Origin: Siphonodentalium dalli
Taxonomy: Eukaryota; Mollusca; Scaphopoda; Gadilida; Siphonodentaliidae
DNA length: 64,000 nt
Direction of reading: 5' to 3'
Assembly (NCBI GenBank): GCA_032622095.1
Contig: CP136062.1
Span: 160,762,875-160,826,874 of the forward strand
Below, in pieces: positions 47,613-58,042 of this stretch. Position 1 is the first letter of the stretch; the number at the start of each line of letters is the position of its first letter. The position numbers and the translations under genes were made by a program. The notes under the pieces were generated by a model, which saw only the letters and a program-made list of their open reading frames with translations, ran no database searches and had not been told where the DNA came from.

Positions 47613-48075
47613 TTAAGTATCATACAACACAAAAGCCCGTTTATAAAACCATGATAATGATTAAGAACACCATTATAATCTGTATATATACTTCAACACT
47701 TCCATGACTGGAGCTTCCTGGAATTTTGCGAAAACTCTGTGCCAATGCATTCTCTTATATATGTGAGTCTCCCATAGAGAGCATGCATCGCATATATACG
47801 AGAATACATTGGCCTAACAATATTTACCATGTGAGCCAGTGCATTTCTCTTATATATGTGAAGCTCCCAATGGGAGACTCGTATATATTAGACAATGCAG
47901 TGGCACATGATCTTTAATGCAGCACCATGCAATGTAGCTCCCATCATGAAAGGGTTAAATTTGATGTTGGAAAATATGCATGCTGGTATACAAGAACAAA
48001 AATAAGGGAGAAGTGGCATATTTTAGGGAGAAGATGTCTCCCAAGTCCCCCTCTCGCCGGTCCCTGGTGAATGGG
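47613..48075 (+). repeat. Paralogue of 16425-16645, with family B insert
   Basis: The match continues on both sides of the MITE at 47693-47958. Confidence 0.8.
47693..47958 (+). mobile_element. MITE family B with paralogous empty TTAA site
   Basis: The left flank is TCAA (mutated from TTAA) and the right flank is TTAA. The empty site at 16513-16516 has a single TTAA in 'atactttaaatatgctg'. The ends and two-hairpin body match 2836-3094. Confidence 0.92.
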
Positions 48076-48122
48076 TTAATTTAGGGAAAACTATATAAAA
48101 GGTCGGGTGAACCCTGAAAACA

Positions 48123-48388
48123 TCTCCTTTCTATACTATATGGATTCTGCCAGTCAGTTAAAAAGTGTGCATCGGAATGGTCTATTATTGATTTGGAAGG
48201 ATGTTATAAATGGGATAAAACCAGACGACAGATCAATAAAAGTACAGAGGGATTCCTAGATATTGAGGGAAATGTTCAGATAATAAGTTCTACAAATGAC
48301 CTATGGTTGTTTGTTGAACTTATTATCTGAACATTTCCTATGGGATAACTACTCACTCGTCAATGATGCTTTAGAATAGAAAGGTTAA
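48123..48388 (-). mobile_element. TTAA-type MITE, family F, reverse
   Basis: From CCTTTCTATACTATATGG to TTAGAATAGAAAGG-TTAA. The central hairpin, GGAAATGTTCAGATAATA and its complement, spans 48269-48340 with a 'gacctatggttg' loop. Confidence 0.75.
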
Positions 48389-48574
48389 TTTCATCCAATT
48401 CAGTAGGTCAGTGTCTACATTATATTACAAAAACATGATATTAGTATAGCATCATGGAAGCCTACTGTATGCTTTGTCACAAAGTTTAATCACGCCTTCT
48501 GGCAGGACTTGTCTTCTATCCTTGTTAATGTCCTCAGTTTGGCATTGAGCATTGTCTGGATTCTGATTAATAAC

Positions 48575-49027
48575 AAAGCCTGAATTTAGAGTGTCTGACA
48601 TTTTCAGAATGATGTTCCCAGTGGGTGAATTTAGTGACGCTATTGTGCCCAGTGGGCTAGCATCACCAAATTCATCCCCTCTGTGGACCTATTTCTGCTT
48701 AGGCTTCAACTGCTATGGGATACCTGGGATCAGATTGAAGTTTCCCAGTTGACGTTGGTGATGTTCACCCATTATTTAACTTGATTATGCATTTTATCTT
48801 CTGCAATCTGCAAATTAGAGGATATAGAAACTTCCCAGAAGTGAAAATATAACTAAAAACAATGTTAATTGGAGACTATAGATACATCCCAGAAAATGAG
48901 GCCCAAGCAGAATGAGGTTCCCATTGGATGAATTTTGTGATGCTAGCCCACCATGTGGGATAGCGTCACTATATTCACCCTCTGGTGACTTCATTCTGCA
49001 GATATCAGACACACTAAATTCAGGCTT
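48575..49027 (+). mobile_element. MITE family A with 16-bp flanking repeat
   Basis: The ends are AAAGCCTGAATTTAGAGTG and CACTAAATTCAGGCTT. GATTCTGATTAATAAC occurs directly on both sides (48559-48574 and 49028-49043), twice the length expected for this family. Confidence 0.85.
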
Positions 49028-49292
49028 GATTCTGATTAATAACCCTCATCGATGAACACACAATATCTGTGGCTAAAATACTCAGACACAGAAGCTTAGA
49101 ACTGCATGTCGCGATATCTGTGGCTATAATACTCTTAACAGGAGTTCTCTCACGATGATTTAACACATGATAAATGCTGCTATAATATTCCACCCACTCA
49201 GACAGAAGCTTGGAGCAGCCTAGAGGTGAATAAATTTGCTACTTCTCAGGACTTCTCACTATTTTGTCTCAGTGAGAAGTGAGTTCTTTCTA

Positions 49293-49691
49293 TTAACCCT
49301 TTACCCAACAGAAGGGCCCTGTGCCAATGCATTCTCTTATATATGCGAGTCGACCATAGGTCGCCTCGCATATATAAGAGAATGCATTGGCTTAACACAT
49401 TAAAAATTATAAAATTGTTAAAGAATGTAAGAAAAAATGGTAAAAAGTTTTTAAAAAGATTTTTTTTAGGCCAATGCATTCTCTTATATATGCGAGGCGA
49501 CCTATGGTCGACTCGCATATATAAGAGAATGCATTGGCACAGGGCATAACTGTAACTATCACAATGTGGTCAAGGAGCCGGTTCCAATGGTATCCATATT
49601 TGTATGGTTCTATTGAGACAGACGGAAGATATTTTAGGCTGTTGAAGCTTTATTTGGCCAGTTTTGGCCGTTTTGTTGGGTAAAGGGACTA
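49293..49691 (+). mobile_element. TTAA-type MITE, family C
   Basis: TTAA-CCCTTTACCCAACAG on the left. The right end GTTGGGTAAAGGG is followed by ACTA instead of TTAA. Both hairpin modules are intact. Confidence 0.88.
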
Positions 49692-49699
49692 GTATACAT

Positions 49700-50120
49700 A
49701 TGTCCCAATATCTCATATGTATAAGTATTTATTTATTTATAGTATGTATATTGTGGGGGGGGGGTGTATATTGAAATCAGCTTGTCCGTCGTCCGTCCGT
49801 GGACACAAATTTGTCCGGAGTTTTTCTCAGTCGTTGTTTTTAGAATTTTCCTTGAAACTTGGCACAGACATCAACCACCATGGGGAACCTGTACACCTGC
49901 GATTATGATGTCTGTCAGACTTTTTTTGGTGATAATGTTTTGCAACATGCATAATTTTGTCTCTGAGCTTTAATTCCTACATTTGTTGGTCAATAGGTTT
50001 AGGATTAGAGTTAGGGGTTAGGGTTGTGCACCTGCAAAGGGAATCTGTTGTTTTATTATTTTAACTAATTGTTTACTTACATGTGAAACATCTTTGTGTT
50101 TTAAAAACAAGGGTGATATC
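49700..50120 (+). repeat. Diffuse repeat, paralogue of 59370-59898
   Basis: 'gtccgtccgtggacacaaat', 'ttggcacagacatcaacc', 'cctgcgattatga' and 'taggattagagttaggg' are shared. It contains the empty TTAA (50101-50104) that is occupied by family C in the paralogue. Confidence 0.8.
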
Positions 50121-50155
50121 CTTAGACCCATTGGGACGGTACGTCACACCTCTAG

Positions 50156-50312
50156 TTAACCCTTTCAGTGCCAAGTCCGATTTTTGTATCAAGCCATATT
50201 TCCTTGATCATTTTTCAAATTTATTGATTATAATAATGTGATACATTGATGGAAAGAGCTCTAAGGAAATATGGGTTGATAAAAAAATCGGACTTGGCAC
50301 TGAATGGGTTAA
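50156..50312 (+). mobile_element. MITE family D, deleted hairpin
   Basis: TTAA on both sides with ends CCCTTTCAGTGCCAAG and CTTGGCACTGAATGGG. One arm of the 14242-14458 palindrome has lost about 60 bp at the centre. Confidence 0.88.
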
Positions 50313-50544
50313 TAACCAAACAGGGAGAAGAAACTTCTTCCAATTTGAAATCTCTAGGCTGATCCCTGAAGGGTTTTCAGGACAGAAAACGCGAAGTGAC
50401 GCCGTAACATGATCTTATATATATGGACGTGCCATAATTATCAGCAGTTTTGTATTGCATGATGTCATCGTTGTGTTTGAGCATAACAGAGAAATGAGAG
50501 GTGTTTTATTGCACCATGGTTGATATACGAAATACATTAATGGC

Positions 50545-50800
50545 CAAGCCTTGAAATAGTGTGCCTGTCATTTGCAGAATGAGGTCCCCCAGAGGGTGAA
50601 TTTAGTGATGCTACCCCGCATAGCGGGCTAGCATCACCAAATTCACCCTCTGGGGACCTCATTCTGCTTACACCTCAGCAGAATGAGGTTCCCAGAGGGT
50701 GAAGTTGGTGATGCTAGCCCGCTATGCGGGGGTAGCATCACTAAATTCACCCTCTGGGGACCTCATTCTGCAAATGACAGACACACTATTTCAAGGCTTG
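50545..50800 (+). mobile_element. MITE family A with perfect 8-bp duplication
   Basis: TTAATGGC flanks both sides (50537-50544 and 50801-50808). The two hairpins are almost perfect, as in 19139-19401 and 61525-61778. Confidence 0.95.
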
Positions 50801-50808
50801 TTAATGGC

Positions 50809-51169
50809 CTGATTTGTTGAGGGTTTCCTTCCCCTTTAATGTTGTCATTTTCGCTGCATTTGGCTAATCCAAGCAATTTGTGCAAAACTCAGCGTCTGTA
50901 TGAAGCATAAAAACCGCTTTCATGATTGGAACAAATTTTATGTTATTTTTTTAAATTGTTAAAGAATGTAAAAAATAATGATAAAAAAATTATAAAGAAT
51001 GCAAGAAAACAGGCTCTTTTGCCAATCTATCAACCTAAACAATCTAGTCCCATTGACCCACCTACTGGCCTAAATATAGATTCAGTGGCTTACATATTGA
51101 TATATTAAAGGTAAATTGTTACTGGGGGGGATATGTCCATTTGTGGGCTCAAGATTGACTTAGCAATTA
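50809..51169. other. No gene seen
   Basis: A 'ttgttaaagaatgtaa' piece near 50957 resembles the AT-rich middle of family C. The rest is unassigned AT-rich sequence. Confidence 0.3.
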
Positions 51170-51421
51170 TGCCCTATTTACACATAGTAATTATCTGTGT
51201 GTTAAATTAATCTGGAATGTATTGTTGACTGTAAATCTATCTCCCTCCGGGATCACAGGTGGGTGGGATGCCGGCAACATAATATCGCGTTCTTACGCAG
51301 CAAAAATCTATTTATTTAAGCTTAATTAGGCTTTCTGATTTCTCATTTTTGCTGGGATTAACCCATTTATTGCTGGCGTATGACCACATCAGCCATCAGC
51401 TGTAAAATAGTAATAGTATAG
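51170..51421 (+). repeat. Low-copy segment, paralogue of 56735-57310
   Basis: Shared pieces are 'ctgtaaatctatctcc', 'gggtgggatg', 'gcttaattaggcttt' and 'gggattaacccatttattgc'. It has no SINE at the position where the paralogue carries one. Confidence 0.75.
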
Positions 51422-51799
51422 TTAAAGTGATGTGAAACACTCAGGTAGGGTGATCAAATAGAAATGGAGAATATCTTGCTCAAAGTAGTTATTTTTTACA
51501 AGTATTAATATATCCAAATTGGCAACATACACCGTCATTCTTATATATTAATTAAATGCAGTGATTCTTGGCAGCGAAATCGTTTTCGTTAGTTTACCAC
51601 CAATAGTTGCGTCCCGAATAAAAAAGTAAATATTACAATTGAGCGTAGTTCGGTCAATGTATCTATGGAGTGGTATCGTCGATTTACTTGAAATATTCGG
51701 CGATGTTAGTGGAATGCTACATTCCTCCAGTTGGCATAGCTCCTGAATACTAACTGATCAGTTTCACGCACCCGAACAAGTTCATAATATGTCTACTAA
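51422..51799 (-). mobile_element. TTAA-flanked MITE, family G, reverse copy
   Basis: TTAA-AGTGATGTGAAACAC on the left. The right end AATATGTCT is followed by a decayed ACTAA. Confidence 0.78.
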
Positions 51800-52117
51800 A
51801 CCCGGCCATTTATAGGACCATCTCCTTTTATACTCAACAGAATATATGCAACAAATGAATGAATTTGAGCCATGGATTAGTGCAAAATACACTCATGTGC
51901 TCTATGAATGATGCAAACAACATGGTTATTATAATGAAAATGAATTTATGACTCCAGCCATTTATTCATTTTTATTATAATTACCATGTTGTTTGCATCG
52001 TTCATAGAGCACATGAGTGTATTTTGCACTAATCCGTGGCTCAAATTCATTTATTTGTTGCATATATTCTGTTGAGTATAAAATAAGATGGTTCCATAAA
52101 AGACCAGATTTAGTGTA
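51795..52117. mobile_element. Long foldback (palindromic) element
   Basis: Arms of about 150 bp (51815-51950 and 51962-52100) are near-exact complements, for example GCACATGAGTGTATTTTGC against its reverse near 51885. The centre is 'atgactccagccattt'. No frame and no clear target duplication. Confidence 0.8.
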
Positions 52118-52208
52118 CATGCAGTACCTCTTTAAGAATATTAGCAGAAAAATAGCAAAAGTTGGAATGCATATCAATGATCAATCACAGAAACTGTAAA
52201 ACCAGAAC

Positions 52209-52394
52209 TACAGTAATGCCCAAAATAATCGACTCCTTAACCACAGCCGAATTATGGGTAACTTTTCAGGATTTAATCGGAAATATGGCTTGTTGCCATT
52301 CATCGGAAAGCAAGCCATATTTCCAACTAAATCCTGCAAAGTTACCCATAATTCTGATGTGGTTAAGGAATTGATTAATTAAGGAATTACTGTA
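52209..52394 (+). mobile_element. MITE family E, hit by a hAT element at its end
   Basis: TA-CAGTAATGCCC on the left, and the right end ATTACTG-TA overlaps the target duplication of the next element. The loop is shortened. Confidence 0.88.
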
Positions 52395-52614
52395 TATAGG
52401 GACCAACGAAGCTTCGAGATTCGATTCTATTTCGAATCTTACGTTCCGATTCGATTCGATTCGAAAGCGGTTGTGTGATTCGGGATATTTCGAATCGTTG
52501 TATACAAGTCCTTTATCGCAGGGAATAGACTGCATTATATCTTCATGGTCCAATGTGTACAGGGTAAGTTGTCCAATAGCCCACTGCTCATATATATATT
52601 GGCCTCCCAGTCCC

Positions 52615-52800
52615 AGAGAGGGTTACTCGTGGCAGGTCGGTGGGTTACTCGTGCGACCTGCTGGTATGTCTGTGATGGTTCGCGTGTTCATCACGGTTGT
52701 ACCATAATCGCAGCGCACACAGGTTTCCTCCACCACATAAAACCAGCAATGTGGCGATTTTGCCCGGCCACAGCTGCAGAAGCGAGTGAATTTCTTGTGA
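52615..52800 (+). repeat. Diverged SINE-like fragment
   Basis: 'aggtttcctccaccac', 'aaaaccagcaatgtgg' and 'gctgcagaagcga' parallel the body of the SINE at 56881-57200 ('agatttcctccaccac', 'aaaactggcaatgtcg', 'gttgctgaagcga'). The tRNA-like head is not recognisable here. Confidence 0.55.
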
Positions 52801-53445
52801 GACATATTTGTATATCGGTATTTGATATTCTTATACCAGAAAAACCTATATTGTGTTACTCAGCTCAATCAAATAATATATATTATTTTTTTAATTTTAA
52901 AACTTAACACGATATAAATATATTAAATAAACATTCTGGGCTCCAACATGTCGTGTCTAAATTCGATCAACATCTTTATACAGAATATGTTATCCGGGAA
53001 ATGGAATATGGATGACCATTTAGCTTTCATGACAACTCAATTGATCCGATGGACAGGCCCAAGTTGGGATACTATACATTACATAGTTCCTGTATTCCCG
53101 TTTGCCAAGTCACGATGCACAATTTTGATATCGCGTTTGCCTGCTGTGCGCGACAGGGTGAAGTGTACATGCGCAGAAGAGTTGCCGTTTGCAATGACTC
53201 GAATCAGACTCCATTGACTCCAAAGTTCCAAACTGCTTACTTTCACGAACTTCACGCATAGTGGCAGTGTCAAAAATATGAAATGATGGCATGCCATTCT
53301 CATATATTAAACTGTTTAAACCCTGATTAAATATTGTTCATATCATGTCATAGAAATTAAGTTTAATGAACCTCCGTAATCTGAGTTATCTCACTGACGT
53401 TATAAAATCATTGGATAATTGCCCCCATTTTTGCTCGTACCACCG

Positions 53446-53500
<55 letters not shown>
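53446..53500 (-). repeat. 55-nt poly-C run
   Basis: An uninterrupted C homopolymer inside the hAT element. The reverse strand could form a quadruplex. The length is likely to be imprecise. Confidence 0.9.
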
Positions 53501-53588
53501 ACTGATCGGTACTGCCAATCTACTAAAGTGTTTGAAAAAGATTCGATTCGAGATTCGATGTTGAAATTGCCGATTCGTCGGTCTCTAA

Positions 53589-53813
53589 CTGTATATAGCC
53601 AGACTGTTTAATATTAAATAAAAAGAATGAAGATTAATATATATATATTCAGCAGGGAACAAGTATTTTTGTGAGGTTAAAGCTTATGATGGTTGAATCC
53701 ATTATCAACAAAGTTTGTTAAAACAAGAATATTCTATTGTAATCAATTATCAATGCACAGGGCATGGTTATGTTTACCTAAAAGTGTTCGACAGACAGTA
53801 AATCAGTGTGTGT
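53589..53813 (+). repeat. Low-copy segment, paralogue of 56517-56735
   Basis: Shared landmarks are 'tgaagattaat', 'gaatccattatcaacaaagt'-like and 'acagacagtaaatc'. The family E element before it is also shared. Confidence 0.75.
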
Positions 53814-53926
53814 TTAAAGTGATGTGAAACACTCCGGTAGGGTGATCAAATAGAAATGGAGAATAATCTTGCTGAAAGTAGTTATTTTTACGAATATAAA
53901 TCCAAATTTACAGCACACACTGTCAT

Positions 53927-55139
53927 CAGGGTTGTCAATAGGTACTGGTACCGGTACCGGAACCGGCAGTTATCAGGAATTAAATCGGTACCGGTTCTGA
54001 CGTCGAGTACCGACGGTTCTCGGTACTGATTGTTGATTTCTATTAATATACCTCTTAACGAATGTAAAGGGTTGATTAAGCAGCTCAACATAAGGTCCAA
54101 CCCAACTGCAATGGGTTAACGTGATATCGTCAGCACATTCAAACATCAAAGGCACAGTGTGCCGCACTATGACAACTTGTCACGAAATTGACAGAATGAA
54201 ACATTGTGTGGGAGCTTGTGATGATTGTATTTCTTTGATGCGGCCGGAATTCCGCCGGATGCAAGTCTGCAGTGTTCTGCACGTGCCGTTTCGAGGCATC
54301 ATTTGAGAGGAGTCTGTTACTCTGTCAAGTTGTGTTTTACCTTTTATGAATTACGATGCCGTCCAGGAAATCTAGTCACGTCTGGGATTATTTTATCCCA
54401 CACGAAAATGACTCGCAGAAAGCCAAATGCGCCGAATGCAATACTGTAATAGCCAGATCGAAGGGAAGTACAACGGGAATGAAAAAACATTTGTCGACAA
54501 AACACAAAATATCAGTGGATTCGGAAGTTCAGACAAGTGGTCAAGGTTCGACTCCAAAATTTAAGCAGATGCCATTGACCCCATTTATCCAAACTAGAAG
54601 GGAAAGTTTACCGGAAAACTGGCCGCTGTAGACAGAATTTGGGTGACATCATTTATGAAATTACAAATTTACAAGTTACAAAATGCGAGTAATAGGGCGG
54701 CATTATGAATTTATGGCCGATTAGTGAGTTCTCCAATTAATTACCACACACATAATATGGTGTACCGTGAGTCCGTTTGACCGTCACTACTATGTATCCA
54801 TACAATATGATACAAGCCTACAATGTTAGCCGGTCCAGTCGGACATACATGTCTACATTTGTTCCACTCTGTATTCCGTCTTTTTTTAAATCCTCCGTTT
54901 GCGACTTGCCGAAAACCGCTGCAGACAACAACTTAATTGTAAATGTCGTTGCGATTTTTATTTTCGTTGTTTGAACCTCGAACGAATAATTGATGATGGA
55001 ACCCACGAAACCAAAGTTATTTGCAGTATAAAAGACCATGCACTCAATGAGTACCGATACCGACGCAGTTTGCGGTACTGAACATCAGTACGGAACCGGT
55101 ACCGAAAGTTGTGGTACCGTCGGTACTTTGACAACCCTG
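53927..55139 (+). mobile_element. hAT element, 1213 bp, with BED-finger gene
   Basis: A perfect 8-bp duplication ACTGTCAT (53919-53926 and 55140-55147) flanks ends CAGGGTTGTCAATAGG and, reversed, CAGGGTTGTCAAAGTACC. Both subterminal regions are full of GGTACCGG-type boxes (53944-54015 and 55045-55125). It encodes a BED zinc finger but no catalytic domain, so it cannot move unaided. Confidence 0.96.
54356..54631 (+). CDS. BED zinc-finger protein, truncated hAT transposase
   Basis: Ninety-one residues from ATG to TAG. The N-terminal half is a BED-type finger: aromatic residues W10 and F13, then C25-x2-C28 and H45-x4-H50, with a basic linker (ARSKGSTTGMKKHL). In hAT transposases this domain binds DNA at the element's subterminal repeats. 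The catalytic RNase-H-like fold and the dimerisation region of a full transposase (usually 500-700 residues) are absent, and the frame stops 41 residues after the finger. It lies centrally in an element whose ends and target duplication are intact. It may be an internal-deletion product, a captured first exon, or a residual repressor-like DNA binder. Confidence 0.85.
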   Translation: MPSRKSSHVWDYFIPHENDSQKAKCAECNTVIARSKGSTTGMKKHLSTKHKISVDSEVQTSGQGSTPKFKQMPLTPFIQTRRESLPENWPL

Positions 55140-55425
55140 ACTGTCATTCTCTCAATTATAAAATCATTTGCACTGGTTTAATTATCACCGATATTGCGTC
55201 CCGAATCGATATATAAATATTTACAATTGCGTATAGTTCAGACGATGTTTTCTATGGAGTGGTATGGCCAATTTCTTTGATGTTTTCGGGGATGTTAGTA
55301 GAATTCTGCATCCCCCCAGTGGGCACAGAGCATGAGTACTAACTTATGAGTATCACACACCAGAAGAAGTCCATAATATGTCTTTAATTAATGTGGGAGG
55401 TATTTTCAACTGTAATTCTGTGTGT

Positions 55426-55490
55426 TTAAAGACATGTTATGTACTTGTTCGGGAGTATTAAACTGATGTTAGTATTCAGGCGCTATGCTA
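55426..55490 (+). mobile_element. MITE family G, left-end fragment
   Basis: TTAA-AGACATGTTATGTAC through 'caggcgctatgc', then it fuses to a truncated family A element. Confidence 0.7.
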
Positions 55491-55709
55491 TCTTCTGCAA
55501 ATTATACGATATAAAAACTGAGGAGAAAAAGTAACTAAAAACAATGTTAATTTGAGACTATAGAGACTTCCCAGAAGATGAGGAATAAGCGGAATGAGGT
55601 CCCCAGTGTATGAATTTGGTGATGCTAGCCTGCTGTACGGGGTAGCATCACTAAATTCACCCTCTGGAGACCCCATTCTTCAAATATCAGACACACTATT
55701 ACCAGGCTT
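55491..55709 (+). mobile_element. MITE family A, right half
   Basis: From the internal spacer (tcttctgcaaat) through the second hairpin to ACCAGGCTTG. The left half is missing. Confidence 0.8.
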
Positions 55710-55930
55710 GAATCCCAAGTTTCCTTGGATGTAAAGCAGGGAGTGAAATCAGTAGGGGTACATGCTGCTACTGATGTGGAGTTAAGTGGTAATCCTCTCC
55801 GACCCTTGTGCACAGCGATGACACTGTGGTTTAATTACACCATCTCATCAGGTGGGGATGTTAATGGCTGTCCTGTGTTCAACTATGTGTGCACATTAAA
55901 GAACCGTACTGTGGGCATCGATTCATAGTC
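55710..55930 (+). pseudogene. Coding-like fragment between two MITE halves
   Basis: An open frame runs from inside the upstream MITE end to a stop at 55926. It has protein-like composition: KQGVKSVGVHAATDVEL, then two NxT or NxS sites (NYTIS, KNRTV) and several cysteines (RPLC, NGCP, YVC), suggestive of an extracellular domain piece. There is no clear acceptor and no family that I recognise. The unique fragment sits exactly between two truncated family A elements. It may be an exon relic or a chance frame. Confidence 0.25.
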
Positions 55931-55937
55931 TATACTG

Positions 55938-56286
55938 CTCATTCTGCTTAGGCTTCATCTTCTCTGGAAAGTTTATTTATTATAGAAACCTCTTCACATA
56001 GATTCTATTTCTTTATTCTTTTATTTCTTAGTTTAGTTTCTCTATATCCCCAAATTGGCAGAAGACACATTGCATAGTCGAGGTTCCCAATGGGTGTTAA
56101 TCACAATATTCACCATTTGGGAACGTCAAATCTGAGTCTATGTCTCCCAAATTATATAAGGCCATGCAGAATGAGGTCCCCAGAGGGTGAATTAGGTGAA
56201 GTTAGCCCACTATGTGGGATAGCATCACTAAATTCACCTTCTGGGGACTTCATATTACAAATGACAGGCACACTATAATCAGGCTT
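55938..56286 (+). mobile_element. MITE family A, left end missing
   Basis: It begins at 'cattctgcttaggcttcatc', midway through hairpin one, keeps the spacer and the second hairpin (56168-56255) and ends ATAATCAGGCTTG. Confidence 0.8.
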
Positions 56287-56299
56287 GTTCCAAACATGT

Positions 56300-56516
56300 T
56301 ACAGTAATGCCCTAAGTAATCGACTCCTTAACCACAGCAGAATTATGGGTAACTTTTCAGGATTTAGTCGGAAATATGGCTTTTTGCCATTCATCGGAAA
56401 GCTCTCCCTGAGAGCTTTCCGATGAATGGCAACAAGCCATATTTCCGACTAAATCCTGAAAAGTTAAACATAATTCTGCTGTGGTTAAGGAGTCGATTAA
56501 TTAGGGCTGTACTGTA
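56300..56516 (+). mobile_element. TA-flanked palindromic MITE, family E
   Basis: TA-CAGTAATGCCCTAAG and TTAGGGCTGTACTG-TA. Full length. It is the paralogue of 52209-52394 within a duplicated segment. Confidence 0.92.
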
Positions 56517-57320
56517 TAGCCATACAATTAAGAAATTAAATCACTGAAGATTAATTTAAAATTTCGACAGGGAATGAGTTATTGTGTGGTTAAAGCTCAA
56601 GGGGATTGAAACCATTATTGACAAAGTTTTGTAATAGACAAGAATGAGATAATTTTCTATATCGCAGAATTATCAATGCAATGTGCTACATGATTTAATT
56701 TACTTAAAAATTTTCTACAGACAGTAAATCTGTGTGTGTTCAATTATTCTGAAGGTGTATTAATTGGTCCACTGTAAATCTATCTCCATTGGTGATCTTA
56801 GCTGGGTGGGATGTCTGGCACATAATAGCACCTTCTTATTCAGCAAACTATGATTTGTTTATTAGCTTCATTAGGCTTCCTGGGGGCCTCAGTGGCTCAG
56901 TCGGTTAGGGGTACAACTCCAAGCCATCTCATTCTCTAGCGCTGGCGATGAGGGTTCAAATCCACGTTTCCATCATGTACTTTGTATTTCAAAATCGTTA
57001 TCTGGTGGGAGTTGGAAGTTACTTGCCGATGGTAGGTGGTTTGAGACCATTTGACGTGCATGGTTGCCAAGTTTATCAGCCATTGACATCACTGATAGAT
57101 TAGTCGTAAGTGTGTAGATTTCCTCCACCACTAAAACTGGCAATGTCGTGATATGGCCTTAGTTGCTGAAGCGACATTAAACCCCAATCAATCAATCAAT
57201 CATTACGCTTCCTCATTTCTCAAATTCTCATGCATCTGTTAATTTCTATCCGCAAACAATTTCTGGATGAGTTGGACAGGGATTAACCAATTTATTGCTA
57301 GGGTACGACCTAAAAATAGT
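56517..57320 (+). repeat. Segment paralogous to 53589-53813 and 51170-51421
   Basis: The first 220 bp match 53589-53813 and the remainder matches 51170-51421, so the complete unit is here and the other copies are its rearranged parts. A SINE is inserted at 56881. Confidence 0.75.
56881..57200 (+). mobile_element. tRNA-derived SINE with (AATC)n tail
   Basis: The head has an A box TGGCTCAGTCGG (56893-56904) and a B box GGTTCAAATCC (56953-56963) at tRNA-like spacing, with a leading GGGGCCTCAG. The body includes 'tttcctccaccac', and the 3' end is GACATTAAACCCC then repeated AATC. The flanks CATTAGGCTTCC and CATTACGCTTCC (11 of 12) are the target duplication. The paralogue at about 51325 lacks the insert. 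It would be transcribed by RNA polymerase III and mobilised by a LINE. Confidence 0.93.
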
Positions 57321-58042
57321 ATATAGCGAATACCTTTGTTTCAAAGCTGAAATATCTCATGAGTGTCTGGAAAGAAATATAGAATTGATTGATCATGCAC
57401 AGTCTTAAATTCATTGCTTTTGATTGACTAGCAGACAATGTGCACGCAATGATCACTCGATCGACCTTGACAAATCGTGTTAGTTTCAAGACCTACAGTG
57501 AAATAACGCTATCTAGAGTGAAATAACGACTTCATATTTCACAGTGGCTTCTAAGAGATAAATGCAACGATCTACGTTTCGGTAATTTCCCGCTATTTCA
57601 TAGCAAGCATATAATATAGTTATTTATTATATGACTATGAATATTCTTTCCTAAATACCACTATCGTCGGATCACACTGAGTGAGAAATCCCCGGATCAA
57701 ATCAGATCACACTCCTACGGAAATTGCCGAGATGTGCCAATTAACGACGACGGACTATTTATACGTTGAAAATGAGAAAATTAAACTGCTGAAGTCAAAA
57801 CAATTGGTAATTAAATCAGATTTAAATGGTTATTATTGTAAACTGGGCGTCATATAATAAACCTTTTGTCACAGCAGTGAGTTGACCCGTGAGGTTGATC
57901 CTGCAATCTGCCCACCTCAACAAGACGTGATACTACGACACGGATCAACACACTGTTGTGATAATATGTATATATGAGAGTTATGAAGACACTGGTTCTG
58001 TATGAGTGTGCATTGCCTCATTCAATTAATCCTTCCATAACT
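57321..58042. other. No gene seen
   Basis: Apparently low-copy sequence. 'cctacagtgaaataacgc' and 'ctagagtgaaataacgac' repeat once near 57490-57530. No supported exon. Confidence 0.3.

Larger units (their letters stand above)
52397..53588 (+). mobile_element. Non-autonomous hAT element, 1192 bp
   Basis: A perfect duplication ACTGTATA (52389-52396 and 53589-53596) flanks ends TAGGGACCAACGAA and, reversed, TAGAGACCGACGAATCG. Subterminal 'gattcgattcga' boxes occur at both ends. The interior contains a SINE-like piece and a 55-nt C run, with no transposase. The paralogue at 56516 has the same E element but no insertion. Confidence 0.95.
53814..55387 (-). mobile_element. MITE family G, reverse, split by hAT
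   Basis: The outer pieces are 53814-53926 and 55148-55387, together a complete reversed G element bounded by TTAA. The insertion lies in its CTGTCATTCT stretch, which matches the uninterrupted copies. Confidence 0.9.

Noticed and set aside
56881-56965. Possible functional tRNA gene
   Set aside because: The A and B boxes are present, but the anticodon and acceptor stems do not fold convincingly, and the sequence continues into a SINE body with an AATC tail and a target duplication.
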